From Bryobacterales bacterium (GTDB lineage Bacteria > Acidobacteriota > Terriglobia > Bryobacterales > UBA6623): DNA of 64,000 nucleotides. The stretch covers positions 1-64,000 of the forward strand of contig JAJDTX010000175.1 of NCBI GenBank assembly GCA_022826925.1, given 5' to 3'. Within the stretch, counting starts at the first letter, position 1. The number at the start of each line of letters is the position of its first letter. The notes below the pieces were generated by a model, which saw only the letters and a list, made by a program, of their open reading frames with translations, did not search any database and had not been told where the DNA came from. The position numbers were made by a program, and so were the translations under genes. Shown one piece after another: positions 1-9,716 of the stretch.

Positions 1-9
1 GAGTGGGAC

Positions 10-708
10 CTAGCTGCGCTCCTTCGGATCAAAGATATATCCGATACCGTGCCGCGTGATGATCCACCGCGGCTTGCGCGAATCGTCCTCGATCTTCTGC
101 CGGAGCCAGCCGACATGCACGTCGACCGTCCTGGTCGAGACCTCGGCCTGATACTTCCAGACTTCCCGCAGCAAGCGGTCCCGCGAGAGCGCCTGTTGCG
201 GATGCTGAACGAAGTACAGCAGCAACTGGTACTCCTTCGCAGAGAGCTGCAGCTTCTCGTTTCCGCGAAGGACCGCCGCCTGCTTGGAATCGACCCGCAC
301 GTCCCCGAATGCGTACACCTTGGCCTCGCTGGCCCCGCCCTTGATGCGGTCCCGCCGCAGCAAGGCCTCGATCCTCGCCACCAGCTCGAGCATCTGGAAC
401 GGCTTCACCAAGTAGTCGTCGGCGCCGGTGCGCAAGCCCTTGACCCGATCCATCACCTGCCCCTTGGCGGTGAGCATCAGCACAGGCGTGACGATGCCCG
501 CCCCGCGAAGGTCGCGACAGATGTCGAGGCCCGGTTTCTTGGGCAGCATCAGATCCAACACAACTAGGTCGATGCCACCGGCGCAGGCGCGGTCATAGCC
601 GCTCACGCCATCCTCGGCCACCTCGACCTCGTAGCCCTCGGCCTTGAGGCGATCCTCGATGGTCATGCGGATGCCGACCTCGTCCTCGATGACCAAAACG
701 CGCGACAT
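10..708 (-). CDS. OmpR/PhoB-family response regulator
   Basis: This is a 232-residue DNA-binding response regulator, the output half of a two-component system. The N-terminal receiver domain (about residues 1-115) shows the acidic pair near E8/D9, the phospho-acceptor D52 in the LDLMLP motif, T80 and K102 (VKPF). The C-terminal winged helix (about 130-228) ends in the RHGIGYIFD signature typical of the OmpR/PhoB class. It lies 11 bases downstream of the sensor kinase gene on the same strand, so the two are almost certainly cotranscribed and cognate. The signal and regulon cannot be read from the sequence. Length is normal for the family. Confidence 0.95.
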   Translation of the reverse strand: MSRVLVIEDEVGIRMTIEDRLKAEGYEVEVAEDGVSGYDRACAGGIDLVVLDLMLPKKPGLDICRDLRGAGIVTPVLMLTAKGQVMDRVKGLRTGADDYLVKPFQMLELVARIEALLRRDRIKGGASEAKVYAFGDVRVDSKQAAVLRGNEKLQLSAKEYQLLLYFVQHPQQALSRDRLLREVWKYQAEVSTRTVDVHVGWLRQKIEDDSRKPRWIITRHGIGYIFDPKERS

Positions 709-719
709 CGCCGGTTCTG

Positions 720-2558
720 CTAGGCCTCCGCGTCCACCAGCGCCGGCAAGTGCAGCGTGAACACGCTGCCCCGGCCGGGGTCGGTCTGCATCGAGAGCTT
801 GGCCCCCATGCCTTGAGCGAGGTCACGCGCCAGCTTGAGCCCCAATCCAGAGCCCTGTATGTTCCCTTCCCCCGCAGCTGTCCCCCGATAGAATGCGTCG
901 AACACCCGTCCTTCCTCGCCTTTCGGAATCCCCCTGCCGCGGTCGCAGACCCGGATCCGCACCTCGGGGGCACCATCGCTCTCGCCCGCGTCCGCCTCGA
1001 TGCGGATCCAGCGTCCCGGATCGCCGTACTTGACGGCGTTGCTGATCAAGTTGGCGAGTATCTGCTGCAAGGCGTTCTCGTCGGCGCGAACCCGTGGCAA
1101 TCCGGGAGCGGTGCCGCGTTCCAGCGCGAACCCCGCCTGCTCGATCATTGGACGCGCTTGATCCACGGCACGTTGCACTGCCATTTCCGGGTCGATCCGG
1201 GCCAGCTTGTACTGCCGCTTGCCAGACTCCAGCGAGGCGAACTGTAAGGTCTGCTCGACCATCTCGTCCAAGCGCCGGCCCTGGCTGAAGATGAGCTGCC
1301 CGTATCGCTTGGCCCCTTCCGCAGACGAGACGATGCCGTCGGCGAGGTTTTCCCCGACCGAGCAGATTACCGACAACGGCGTGCGCAGCTCGTGCGAGAC
1401 ACCAGCGATGAACTCCATCTGCATCGCGGCCAGCCGGGTGGCCCGACGCTCGGAGACCACCACCAATGCCATGGCGCCGGCCAGCAATAGCAGCACTCCC
1501 AATCCCGCGCCCAGATTGCGCGCCCGCTGTCGCGCAACCGCTCCTGCGAACGAGCCCGAAATGTGAGCGGCCGCAAGCTCCACATCCATCCCGGCGTCGG
1601 CACCGGCGATCGCAATGCGGCCCCGCCCCCCCTGCGGCGGACGCAAACCGCCCTGCTGGCCGGCGCCGCCCGGATCGCCCGCACGCTCGTCGCGGCCAGC
1701 TTCCAGTGCGAGCCGGCGAATCACATCCGGCCCGCCTGTGGGCGGCCCGGGGCGCTCCGGCGGGGACCGGAACAGCCTCAGGCGCCGCCGCACGTCCGCA
1801 CCGGCAAGCCAGGCAGAGTCTAGCGACGGGTCCGATCGGTACAAAAAGCTCTCGCCATCGCGGACAGCGATCGCCACCTCGTACAACCGCTCGCCATCGG
1901 CCCCGGAGAACAGCCGGTCAACCAATCCGGGAAGCATCTCCTGGGCAACATAGTTCCAATCCAGCACGACGATGATGAACGCCGACCCGCCGCTGCGGGG
2001 CCCCCGCGGCCCCCCCCGCCTGAGTCGGTCTAGGGTCACGATCGGTCGCACGACGGCGCTTGCCTCCGGGAACAGCGTCCATGTGACGGGCCCGCGACCG
2101 CGGCTGAGCCGCCCGGCCGCTTGCGCCAAGCCACGCTCGACCGACTTAAGTTGGGGTCCCCAGTCCGCAGCCACCGGCTCGGCCTCCCCCAAGGGCACTT
2201 CCTGCAGCTTGGCGTCGCCGTCGGGGCCTGCTTGGTGCACCAAGATCCGAGACAGCAAGCCGGCATGAGCGCTGGTTTCGGCCCATAGCGCATACCCTTC
2301 GGCGAACCTGTTCCAGTCCAGCTGCTGCCCGCCTCGCCCCTCCGGCCGCATCAGCGCTAGAAGGAACAGCAGTGCGCGCTCAGCTTCCTGCTCGAACTGG
2401 CGCACGGAGTTGGTCAGGGCGTCCTGCATCATCGCCTCCTGCGCCTCGCTGAGCTGCCCTGTCCAGACAAACTGCAGCGCGCCTAGCAGGACGAGCATTG
2501 CGACGCAAAGCAGGATGACCAGCGCAAGCCGGTTCTTGCCGATAAACTGCAGCGGCAC
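720..2558 (-). CDS. Membrane sensor histidine kinase
   Basis: Predicted inner-membrane histidine kinase of about 612 residues. I chose the GTG start at 2558 because the hydrophobic segment that follows within ten residues (LALVILLCVAMLVLLGALQF) fits a first membrane helix; the longer reading frame from 2696 adds a non-hydrophobic leader that would overlap the divergent deacetylase gene. A periplasmic sensor of about 320 residues follows, then a second helix, then HisKA with the H-box SHELRTPL, an N-box (LANLISNAVKYG), a G1 box (DRGRGIP) and a G2 box (GSGLGL). The sensor holds Gly/Pro/Arg-rich low-complexity stretches and matches no sensor family I recognise. The partner regulator is directly downstream. 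Confidence 0.9.
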   Translation of the reverse strand: MPLQFIGKNRLALVILLCVAMLVLLGALQFVWTGQLSEAQEAMMQDALTNSVRQFEQEAERALLFLLALMRPEGRGGQQLDWNRFAEGYALWAETSAHAGLLSRILVHQAGPDGDAKLQEVPLGEAEPVAADWGPQLKSVERGLAQAAGRLSRGRGPVTWTLFPEASAVVRPIVTLDRLRRGGPRGPRSGGSAFIIVVLDWNYVAQEMLPGLVDRLFSGADGERLYEVAIAVRDGESFLYRSDPSLDSAWLAGADVRRRLRLFRSPPERPGPPTGGPDVIRRLALEAGRDERAGDPGGAGQQGGLRPPQGGRGRIAIAGADAGMDVELAAAHISGSFAGAVARQRARNLGAGLGVLLLLAGAMALVVVSERRATRLAAMQMEFIAGVSHELRTPLSVICSVGENLADGIVSSAEGAKRYGQLIFSQGRRLDEMVEQTLQFASLESGKRQYKLARIDPEMAVQRAVDQARPMIEQAGFALERGTAPGLPRVRADENALQQILANLISNAVKYGDPGRWIRIEADAGESDGAPEVRIRVCDRGRGIPKGEEGRVFDAFYRGTAAGEGNIQGSGLGLKLARDLAQGMGAKLSMQTDPGRGSVFTLHLPALVDAEA

Positions 2559-2683
2559 GGCTATCCGATTATTGCAATCGTGGCCGGCGTCCGCCAGCCG
2601 CGCCTCCGGTTTCCTGCCGGCCGGGCCGTGCGCGACACTATTAGGAAACCCCGGCCGCCTGACGGATTGTCGGAATAGCCTCC

Positions 2684-3625
2684 ATGCCATCCACACTGCT
2701 CATCGCTCCGGAATCGTCGCGTGACCATCGCACGCCGCACGGGCACCCCGAGCGCGTCGAGCGCTTCGAGGCCGTTCTGCGCGCGCTCGGCTCAAGCGGG
2801 CTTGCCGACCGCATGCAAGCCCTGGATTGCGACGAGGCCGGTTTCGACACGCTGCGCCTGTGCCACGGGGCCGACTACATCGAACTGGTCGAACGCGAGA
2901 TCGGCGCGGGGAACCGCATGCTCTCCACTGGCGACACGCATGTCGCGAGGGGCTCCCTGTCAGCGGCGCGCATGGCCGTGGGCGCGGTCTGCTCGGCCGT
3001 CGACTCGGTGCTGACCGGACCCGTCAAGCAGGCCTTCTGCGCGCTGCGTCCGCCCGGCCACCACGCGCGTCCGGAACAGGGCATGGGATTCTGCGTCTTC
3101 AACAATGTCGCGATCGGGGCGCGCCACGCGATCGAGCGCCACGGCCTGCAGCGCGTCCTGATCGTGGACTGGGACGTGCATCACGGCAACGGCACGCAGG
3201 ATATCTTCTACGAGGATCCTTCCGTCCTATTCTTTAGCACGCACCAGTCGCCGTGGTATCCCGGCACTGGCATGCGCGACGAAACCGGCGCGGGCGCGGG
3301 GGCCGACACGACCATCAATTGCCCGTTCCCGGCGCACACCGGCCGCGAACAGATCCTGAGCGCGTTCCGCGACAGGCTGCTGCCCGCGGCCGCCGAGTTC
3401 GCTCCCGACCTCGTCATGATCTCGGCAGGGTTCGACTCGCGCTTGGGAGACCCGCTCGGCCAGTTCCGCCTCGCTGACGGCGACTTCGCCGAACTGACGC
3501 GCCTGCTGCAGGGCGTGGCGGACAAGCACGCCGACGGGCGGCTGGTGTCCGCGCTGGAGGGCGGCTACAGCCTTGCGGGCCTCGCCGCCAGCGTGGAGAG
3601 CCACGTCGGCGCCCTGCTGGGATAG
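2684..3625 (+). CDS. Histone deacetylase-family (AcuC/HDAC-like) deacetylase
   Basis: A 313-residue zinc-dependent deacetylase of the arginase/deacetylase superfamily, class II HDAC-like. Visible motifs: RPPGHH at 122-127 (catalytic His126/His127), the VDWDVHHGNGT block at 161-171 with metal ligands D164 and H166, AGFD at 248-251 (third ligand D251) and EGGY near the C-terminus. Length fits bacterial homologues that deacetylate acetylpolyamines, acetyl-lysine proteins or small amides; the substrate cannot be decided. No signal peptide, so cytoplasmic. It is transcribed divergently from the sensor kinase and converges, 12 bases apart, on the small hypothetical gene that ends the MoxR operon. 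Confidence 0.92.
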   Translation: MPSTLLIAPESSRDHRTPHGHPERVERFEAVLRALGSSGLADRMQALDCDEAGFDTLRLCHGADYIELVEREIGAGNRMLSTGDTHVARGSLSAARMAVGAVCSAVDSVLTGPVKQAFCALRPPGHHARPEQGMGFCVFNNVAIGARHAIERHGLQRVLIVDWDVHHGNGTQDIFYEDPSVLFFSTHQSPWYPGTGMRDETGAGAGADTTINCPFPAHTGREQILSAFRDRLLPAAAEFAPDLVMISAGFDSRLGDPLGQFRLADGDFAELTRLLQGVADKHADGRLVSALEGGYSLAGLAASVESHVGALLG

Positions 3626-3637
3626 CCTCGCGGCGCT

Positions 3638-4015
3638 TCAGCCCACCGAGACCGATTCGATCTTCGAAGTCACCACCGTGGCGTGGTCGGGATGGTGGAA
3701 TTCCATGTGCATGCCCAATCCGAGATAGTCGGGCTTGAGCATCGCGCCGCCCCAGGTCGAGCCTCTCACCAAAACGGCCACCGGCCGCGGGCAGAAGCGC
3801 GGATGGCCTGAAATCCATGTCCTGCCGCCCCGGATTTCGATGCGGTAGATGCGGTTGGCCGTCTTCACCACGACCCGGTCCCCGTCTTCCAAGGCACGCA
3901 AGCGCACGCCCCCCTCGACCTCCGAACGGATGATCCGGCGCCTGATTTCCGGCGCTATGCTGCGATGCGCGGCGTACGCTCCGGTCTGATCCGGATTGTT
4001 CGTCGTGGTCCACAT
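3638..4015 (-). CDS. Small conserved-looking hypothetical protein, last gene of the MoxR operon
   Basis: A 125-residue protein that I do not recognise. It has no signal peptide or membrane segment. The middle is rich in short beta-like strands with many Arg and Val residues (for example DRVVVKTANRIYRIEIRGGRTW), ending in a segment with HMEFHHPDHATVVTSKIESV. It starts 12 bases after the stop of the DUF4175 gene, in the same direction, so it is probably the last cistron of the nine-gene operon. The reading frame shows the same codon bias as its neighbours, which supports a real gene. A role in the operon is inference from position only. Confidence 0.6.
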   Translation of the reverse strand: MWTTTNNPDQTGAYAAHRSIAPEIRRRIIRSEVEGGVRLRALEDGDRVVVKTANRIYRIEIRGGRTWISGHPRFCPRPVAVLVRGSTWGGAMLKPDYLGLGMHMEFHHPDHATVVTSKIESVSVG

Positions 4016-4027
4016 CGCCGGGTCTCG

Positions 4028-7000
4028 CTACTTCGATCCGCCGAGCCTGCGGTAGTATTCCGCAACGGCCTCGCGGTACGACTCCGGTACCGGCTCGGAA
4101 ACGATGGCGCGCACCTCTTCCTTGTCGTCCAGCTCGACTTGGCGTCGCAATTTGACTTCGATCTGCTCCAGCATCGCAAGCACCTTGCGGTACTCCTGCT
4201 CCAGCAGGTCCGGGTTGCCGAGAAAGCGGCCGTCGCCCAGTTCGCGGGCGAAGTCTCTCAGCTCGGCGATCTCGCGCGGGTCGAACTCCCGCGTCGTCCG
4301 GAGTTGCTGGGCCAGCCTGGGAATGTCGGCGATGCCTGCTTCCAAGGCGCGCTCCATGCGATCGCGCTCAGCCGGCTCGAGCGGCCGCGCGCCGTAGGGC
4401 CCGCGCTTCCGGCCATCGCCAAGGGATTCAGTGCCGCCCCAGCCGCCCCGCCATTCGCCGCTCGCTCCGCCAACTCCAGTCCGGCTGCCAGGACGGCTTG
4501 GATCGCCGATGCCTCCCGCGCCCTGACCGGATTGCTGGCCGGGCTGATCGCCTCCGGGCTGCTGCCCCGGCCGCTGGCCCGAGCGGTTCTCCTCGCCAGC
4601 TTGCCCGGGAACCATCGCGCGTTCCAGATCGCGGCGCATTTGCTCCACGCTGGAGAGCAGCCTCTCCAATCCGCGCTCCGCTCCGCCGCCCTCCTTCTGG
4701 GCCAGCTCGCCGGCTTCGCGCAGGTTGTCGCGCAGCCGGCGGAGGGCCCGGGAAATCGCTTCCTCGTTGCCCGCCGCGTACGGGGCCAGGCCCCGCCGGA
4801 TCAGATCCTCGGCATACTGCATGGCGGGCAGCGCTTCCGACTGCTGCAGTTCGATCAAGGCGTTCATCAGCGCCTTGGAGGCCTCGTCGTTGCGCTGGCG
4901 CAGCATGCGCGAGTGCTTCTGGATTCCCTGTTCGACCTCGGACAGGCGGTCGCGCATGTCGCGCTTGCGATCAGCCAAGTCGATCTCTTCCTCGCGGGTC
5001 ATGCCCGTCGGCAACGGGCCGTTCTGCCGCCCCCCCTGGGCCTTCAGCGCCTCTAGGGCAACCTTGAGCGACCGGTCCAACTCGGCAGCCGCCTGCTCCT
5101 GTTCCTCGGCGAGCCGGGCCGCCTCCTCCGCCATTTCGCTGACCGCGGACTGGCTCTGCTGCTGGCGTTGCTGCTGGAGCGCTTCCAAGGCCTCCTGCAA
5201 CTCCTGCTGGGCCCGCGCCGAGGAGGCGCGCTGGTCACCGCCCTGGCCCCCGCGCTCCATCTCGCGCGCCGCCCGCTCCAGCTGGCGGATCGTCCGGTCC
5301 AGCTGCTGGCGCATGCCGGACTGGCCGCTCGACGACCCCTGCGCCTGGGAACTCTGTCCGCCCTGCGCCCTGCTCTGCTGGCCCCCCTGGCTTTGCTGGC
5401 GGCGCTGGAGCTGCTCCAGCTCGCGCTTTAGATCCTCGGCTTCGCGCCGCAGCATTTCCTGCTGCCAGCGCTGCTCGAAGCTCGCCCGCGAGCGATCCTG
5501 GGCTTGCTCGGCCAAGCGCTCTTGGCGCCGCGCCAGCTCCTCGAGCTTCTTCATCGCCTCGTCGATTTCCTGCTCGATCTGCTGTCCGGACGACCCGCTG
5601 CCGGTCTCGTACTGGTTCTTCTCAAGATCCATCTCGAGTTCGAACATTTCGGCCAGATCGCGCGAGGCGCCGCCTCCGCCGCCCCCTCCGCCGCGCCCCA
5701 TGCTCACCTGGATGTCGGTGAACAGGTTTTCCGCCCGCAGCAGGAACTGCAGCGCCTGCTGCTCCGGCCCAACCGCATCATCGAGCCGGAACGCCTGCAG
5801 CGCCTCGGCCGCGGGCTGCATGAAGCCGGCAGCCTGCTCCAGCAGTTCGGCGAACTGCGCGAACTTGGGATCGGTCCTGGTCAACTGCCGCGCTCTCGTG
5901 CGCTGCACCAAGGTCTGAGCCTGCTGCATCAACGTGCCCTGCAGCTCCGAGAGCATCTCGGCGCTCTCGCGCAGCTTGCGCTCTTCCCGGCCGTCCTCGG
6001 CGTCGCGCTCCTTGATCAAGTTCCAGGTCGCAAGGATGATTTCCTTCTGGCGGCGCGAGATCTCGTCCTGTTGCTGGCCCTGCTGGCCCTGGCCGCCCGC
6101 CTGTTGAGACTGCGAGAAGCGTCGCTCGAAAGGCTGCACGTTGATGAAGTACATGTCGCTGCGCACTTCCTTCTTGGCATCCTTGGCAATGATGTAGTAG
6201 CTGATCAAGTCTCCGGGGATGAGGCCCGCCTCAGGAGCCGGCGGCGGGAGCGACTCCCCGCCCTCTTCGATGGCCTCCGGCGCGGTGCGCGCTCCCCCGC
6301 CGAGGTTTTCCAAGAAGAATGTGTGGCTGCCGGTCGCCTCCAGCGCGCCGGGCCGGGCGGGCAGCGACACCGCCTCTTGGTCCACGCCATTGACCGCGTA
6401 GTGCAGCTGCAAGCCGCGCAAGCCGAAATCGTCGGTCGCTTCGAGCCGCACGGCGACCTCCTCGATGCTGCTTGCGCGCCAGTCGCGGCCCGGCTCGAGG
6501 ATCTTGACCTCCGGCTTCTCGTCCGGCACGGCCGTAATGAAGTAGTCCTCGGTGAGGCGCACCCGCTCCCCGCGGTGCATGGCTGCCACGTGGTAGGAAG
6601 AGTCCTCCCCCACGACGATTTCCGCGCGATTGCCCCGCAACGGGACTTCTTGCTCGCCAACCACTAGCAAGCCGTCCGCAAGTTCCTTGTCCGTAGTGAG
6701 GATGACCCCGACATTGGTGCCAGCCACCGCCATTATGTCGCCGCCCGGATCCTGCACGCTGGGCTTGAGGCCGCTCCACGCCGGGTACTCGAACTCCAGC
6801 CGGATGTTCTCCACCGTGGGCATGGCGATGACGTCAACTTTGAACTCCCGACTGCGCAGCCGTCCCGCCTCGACGTAGTAGCGCAGTGGCTCTCGGACCA
6901 TGGAGAACGAGAACCCGTAGCCCGCGCCCTCAAGCTGCGGTCCCATCGGCGCGCGCTCCCAGTCCACGCTGCTCTCGAACTTCGCATACAGTTCGACTAG

Positions 7001-7693
7001 CGGAGGCTCGAAGCCGAGCGGCAGGGCAGTGACTTCCAGCCGCCCCCCTTGGCGGATCGAGGTGTCCCCGGGTTCGACCTGCAGCTCGTAGAGCGGCTCC
7101 TCGTGCGTGAGGAACCACCCAGTCCAAAGCCGGGAGGTGCCGTAGCTCCAATAGCCGGGACCGGCCGAACCGAGCCAAAACAGGGCCAGCACCGCGACCA
7201 AGCCCGTCGCGGCGAACAGGCCGACCAAGGCCCGGCTCACCACCGCGTCCAAGGGCACCACCGCCGATGCCTGCGACGTCTCGCGGGCGAGCAGTGCGAG
7301 CAGCGGGCTGGGCGCCCGCCCGCCGACCTCGGCGCGGTCTCGCTCGTCCGCCCATGTGCGCAAGCGCCCGCCAAACTCAGGCGAGCGGCGCTCGGCCTCG
7401 TCTGCGGCGCGGGCAAACGCCCGGCCCCTGACCAACCGGCGCAACGGCAGGACCAGCAGCAGCACGAGGACCGCTGCCAGCGACGCCAGCAAGACGGTGC
7501 GAGAGCCTACGACGCTGGCATCGGAGAATGCCGCCCGGTTGGCCAGGAAGACGCAGACCGCCGTCACGCACAGCGCGGTCACCCCCAAGGCACCCAAGCC
7601 CTTGGCGGCCGCGGCCGCGCGCAGCCGGACCACAATCGATCCCAAGTAGCCCTCCAAACTCCCGCCGGGCTGTACTTGGTGATCGAGAATCAT
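4028..7693 (-). CDS. DUF4175 family membrane protein with long Gln-rich coiled coil
   Basis: A 1221-residue protein resembling the DUF4175 family. Two membrane helices lie near residues 33-53 and 65-83 and a third near 155-175, followed by an extracytoplasmic beta-rich region (about 180-520). The rest is a very long Gln/Arg/Glu-rich coiled coil (about 530-1000), interrupted near residue 670 by a run of eight glycines, and a Gly/Pro/Gln-rich linker near 1040-1080. The C-terminal helical part is more conserved in appearance. It starts 3 bases after the stop of the BatA-like gene. In other bacteria DUF4175 proteins occur next to MoxR, DUF58 and VWA genes; their biochemical function is unknown. 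An envelope scaffold is plausible inference. Confidence 0.85.
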   Translation of the reverse strand: MILDHQVQPGGSLEGYLGSIVVRLRAAAAAKGLGALGVTALCVTAVCVFLANRAAFSDASVVGSRTVLLASLAAVLVLLLVLPLRRLVRGRAFARAADEAERRSPEFGGRLRTWADERDRAEVGGRAPSPLLALLARETSQASAVVPLDAVVSRALVGLFAATGLVAVLALFWLGSAGPGYWSYGTSRLWTGWFLTHEEPLYELQVEPGDTSIRQGGRLEVTALPLGFEPPLVELYAKFESSVDWERAPMGPQLEGAGYGFSFSMVREPLRYYVEAGRLRSREFKVDVIAMPTVENIRLEFEYPAWSGLKPSVQDPGGDIMAVAGTNVGVILTTDKELADGLLVVGEQEVPLRGNRAEIVVGEDSSYHVAAMHRGERVRLTEDYFITAVPDEKPEVKILEPGRDWRASSIEEVAVRLEATDDFGLRGLQLHYAVNGVDQEAVSLPARPGALEATGSHTFFLENLGGGARTAPEAIEEGGESLPPPAPEAGLIPGDLISYYIIAKDAKKEVRSDMYFINVQPFERRFSQSQQAGGQGQQGQQQDEISRRQKEIILATWNLIKERDAEDGREERKLRESAEMLSELQGTLMQQAQTLVQRTRARQLTRTDPKFAQFAELLEQAAGFMQPAAEALQAFRLDDAVGPEQQALQFLLRAENLFTDIQVSMGRGGGGGGGGASRDLAEMFELEMDLEKNQYETGSGSSGQQIEQEIDEAMKKLEELARRQERLAEQAQDRSRASFEQRWQQEMLRREAEDLKRELEQLQRRQQSQGGQQSRAQGGQSSQAQGSSSGQSGMRQQLDRTIRQLERAAREMERGGQGGDQRASSARAQQELQEALEALQQQRQQQSQSAVSEMAEEAARLAEEQEQAAAELDRSLKVALEALKAQGGRQNGPLPTGMTREEEIDLADRKRDMRDRLSEVEQGIQKHSRMLRQRNDEASKALMNALIELQQSEALPAMQYAEDLIRRGLAPYAAGNEEAISRALRRLRDNLREAGELAQKEGGGAERGLERLLSSVEQMRRDLERAMVPGQAGEENRSGQRPGQQPGGDQPGQQSGQGAGGIGDPSRPGSRTGVGGASGEWRGGWGGTESLGDGRKRGPYGARPLEPAERDRMERALEAGIADIPRLAQQLRTTREFDPREIAELRDFARELGDGRFLGNPDLLEQEYRKVLAMLEQIEVKLRRQVELDDKEEVRAIVSEPVPESYREAVAEYYRRLGGSK

Positions 7694-7696
7694 TGA

Positions 7697-9712
7697 TCAA
7701 TCCCCTCTGAGCGTGTTCAGATGCCGATCCGCTATGAGAGATTCTAGCAGTACCGCGAGCAACAGTAGCGCCAGCACCAGCCGCCACACGCGCCAGGGAG
7801 GCACGTCGGGCGGCGGCAGGCCGGCCGTGGCCGCCCGCGCCGCTTCCGCGCCGCCAGTGGACTGCCACAATTCCAATGTGTCTTGATCGACGCCGCGAAG
7901 GTTCGACTCACGCGGATCTGCGTTGACCGCGAGCAGCTCGGAACGGTCCGAGCCGCGAATCTCGTAGTAGCCGATGGACTCCAGCGGCACCGCCTCGCGG
8001 CTCACCGAATCGGACAGGGTCAGGACCCGCTCGCCCGCAGGGTCGAGCACTTGGACCGCCGTGCCGCTGCCGCGCCGCCGGCCGAGCTCCAGCACCTCAC
8101 CCAGCAGCGCCTCTCCGCGGGCTGCCTCGGCCCCTGTCAGGTAGCGCACCGCCTCGGCCACGAACGGCACGTAGACCGACGTCACGGGCAGGTCGTTCCA
8201 GATGTTGTCGAGCGCCGAAGCGAACACCAACGCGCGCCCGTTGCCGATCTCGCTCTCGACCAGCAGGGGATCGCCATTGCCCAGGCGCATCGGCACGGCG
8301 TCGCCCTCAAGCGGCTGCACTCGCGCGTAGAGGAAGAATTTCACCGGGCGCAATCCTTCGGCGGCATTCGCCACGGAGTGCGACCCGTCCGAAGGACCGG
8401 CGACCTGAAAGGGATCACCGCCCCTTTCCGAGGACAGGGGCTGTTCCAGGCTGTGGCCGCTAATCGGGGCCCGGCGAGCCAGCGCCGAGTTAGGGCCGAG
8501 CGCTACCAGCACGGCGCCGCCCGTTTCTATCCATGCCTGCAGGCGGGACTCGAAACGGCTGTCCAAACGAGGCACGTCGGACAGCACGACCAAGGCGTAC
8601 CGGCTGGGATCAAGACGGCTTGCGTCACCGGGAGAAGTGCTCTCGAGCGTATAGCGCGAGGAGACGCTGGACTCGAGGGCGGCCTGGAAGTAGAGCAGAT
8701 CGCGGCGGCGCCTGTCCTGCGAAACGAACAGCAACGGCTCGGGCTCGCTGTTGTCCAGCGCCACCCTCCGGATATCGTCGTCCGGCAGCGCGTCCGGCGG
8801 CTCGAGCCTGAGCTCGGCCCGGCTGAAGCCCCGCGGCGCCTCGGGGATCTCGAACACGAACGACTCGCGCCCATTGGCGGCGATGCTCTTCTGCTGGCTG
8901 GCGGCCAGTTGACCGTCGATCCACAGGGAAACCGTCTTGGCGGCCTCGCTCTCGGCAAAACTGACGACCGCGGCTTCGAGCTTGGGCGCGTCCCGTCCGT
9001 AGACGCGGGTCGATCCCTTCACGCTGTCGATCGCCCAGTTCGCGAAATCGCCCGCGGCCACGTCGTGGAGCTCCAGCTCGGAGGACTCGGGCAGAACCAG
9101 GTCTTGGAACCGGGACGGCATCGCGGAATTCTGCAGGTCGGAGATCAGGTGCAGGACCGACGGCGCGGCGTCGTCGCCCGCCAGGTTGCGCACCGCTTCA
9201 ATCACATCGCCGAAATCGTTGCGGGAATTTGTCGGCTCCAAGCCGGCCAGCGCCCGCCGCAGCGCGGATTTGTCGGAGGTGGGCTCGGTCAGCACCTGCA
9301 CCGATGGCCCGTTGGTCAGAATCTGGGCTTGGTCACCCTGCCCGAGCGAGCCCACGACCGCGTCGGCCTCGTCGACGGCGCTTTCCCAGCGGTTGCCGTA
9401 GCGCATGCTGAGCGACGTGTCCAGCGCGATAAAGTGCAGCTTCGGGATGCTGCCCGCGATCGCTATCGGAGGCCGCTCCCAGACGGGCTTGGCGAACGCC
9501 AGCGCGAGCAGCAGGAGCAGTGCCAGCCGACACGCAAGCAGCAGCAGGTACCGCAAGCGGCGCTCCCGGATGGTGGTCTCGGTGCGCTTCTCGAAGAACA
9601 TCAGCGAGCTGAACGGCAGCCTCACCGGGTTCCGGCGGCGCATCAGGTGCAGCCAGAGCGGCAGCCCGACAGCCAGAGCCCCGGCCAGGAACCACGGAGC
9701 AAGCAGGCCCAT
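7697..9712 (-). CDS. BatA-like VWA-domain membrane protein
   Basis: A 671-residue protein with an N-terminal BatA-type module: a first membrane helix (residues 4-22), the basic RRRNPVRLPFSSLMFF stretch and a second helix (55-75). A von Willebrand A domain follows with the metal-site motif D98-T-S100-L-S102. After the VWA domain comes an amidotransferase-like fold (about 340-560; no catalytic Cys evident), and a final membrane helix near 640-660. It lies 4 bases downstream of DUF58 and 3 bases upstream of DUF4175. BatA-type proteins work with MoxR-type ATPases in envelope stress or metal-dependent assembly; the specific client here is unknown. Confidence 0.9.
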   Translation of the reverse strand: MGLLAPWFLAGALAVGLPLWLHLMRRRNPVRLPFSSLMFFEKRTETTIRERRLRYLLLLACRLALLLLLALAFAKPVWERPPIAIAGSIPKLHFIALDTSLSMRYGNRWESAVDEADAVVGSLGQGDQAQILTNGPSVQVLTEPTSDKSALRRALAGLEPTNSRNDFGDVIEAVRNLAGDDAAPSVLHLISDLQNSAMPSRFQDLVLPESSELELHDVAAGDFANWAIDSVKGSTRVYGRDAPKLEAAVVSFAESEAAKTVSLWIDGQLAASQQKSIAANGRESFVFEIPEAPRGFSRAELRLEPPDALPDDDIRRVALDNSEPEPLLFVSQDRRRRDLLYFQAALESSVSSRYTLESTSPGDASRLDPSRYALVVLSDVPRLDSRFESRLQAWIETGGAVLVALGPNSALARRAPISGHSLEQPLSSERGGDPFQVAGPSDGSHSVANAAEGLRPVKFFLYARVQPLEGDAVPMRLGNGDPLLVESEIGNGRALVFASALDNIWNDLPVTSVYVPFVAEAVRYLTGAEAARGEALLGEVLELGRRRGSGTAVQVLDPAGERVLTLSDSVSREAVPLESIGYYEIRGSDRSELLAVNADPRESNLRGVDQDTLELWQSTGGAEAARAATAGLPPPDVPPWRVWRLVLALLLLAVLLESLIADRHLNTLRGD

Positions 9713-9716
9713 CGCG

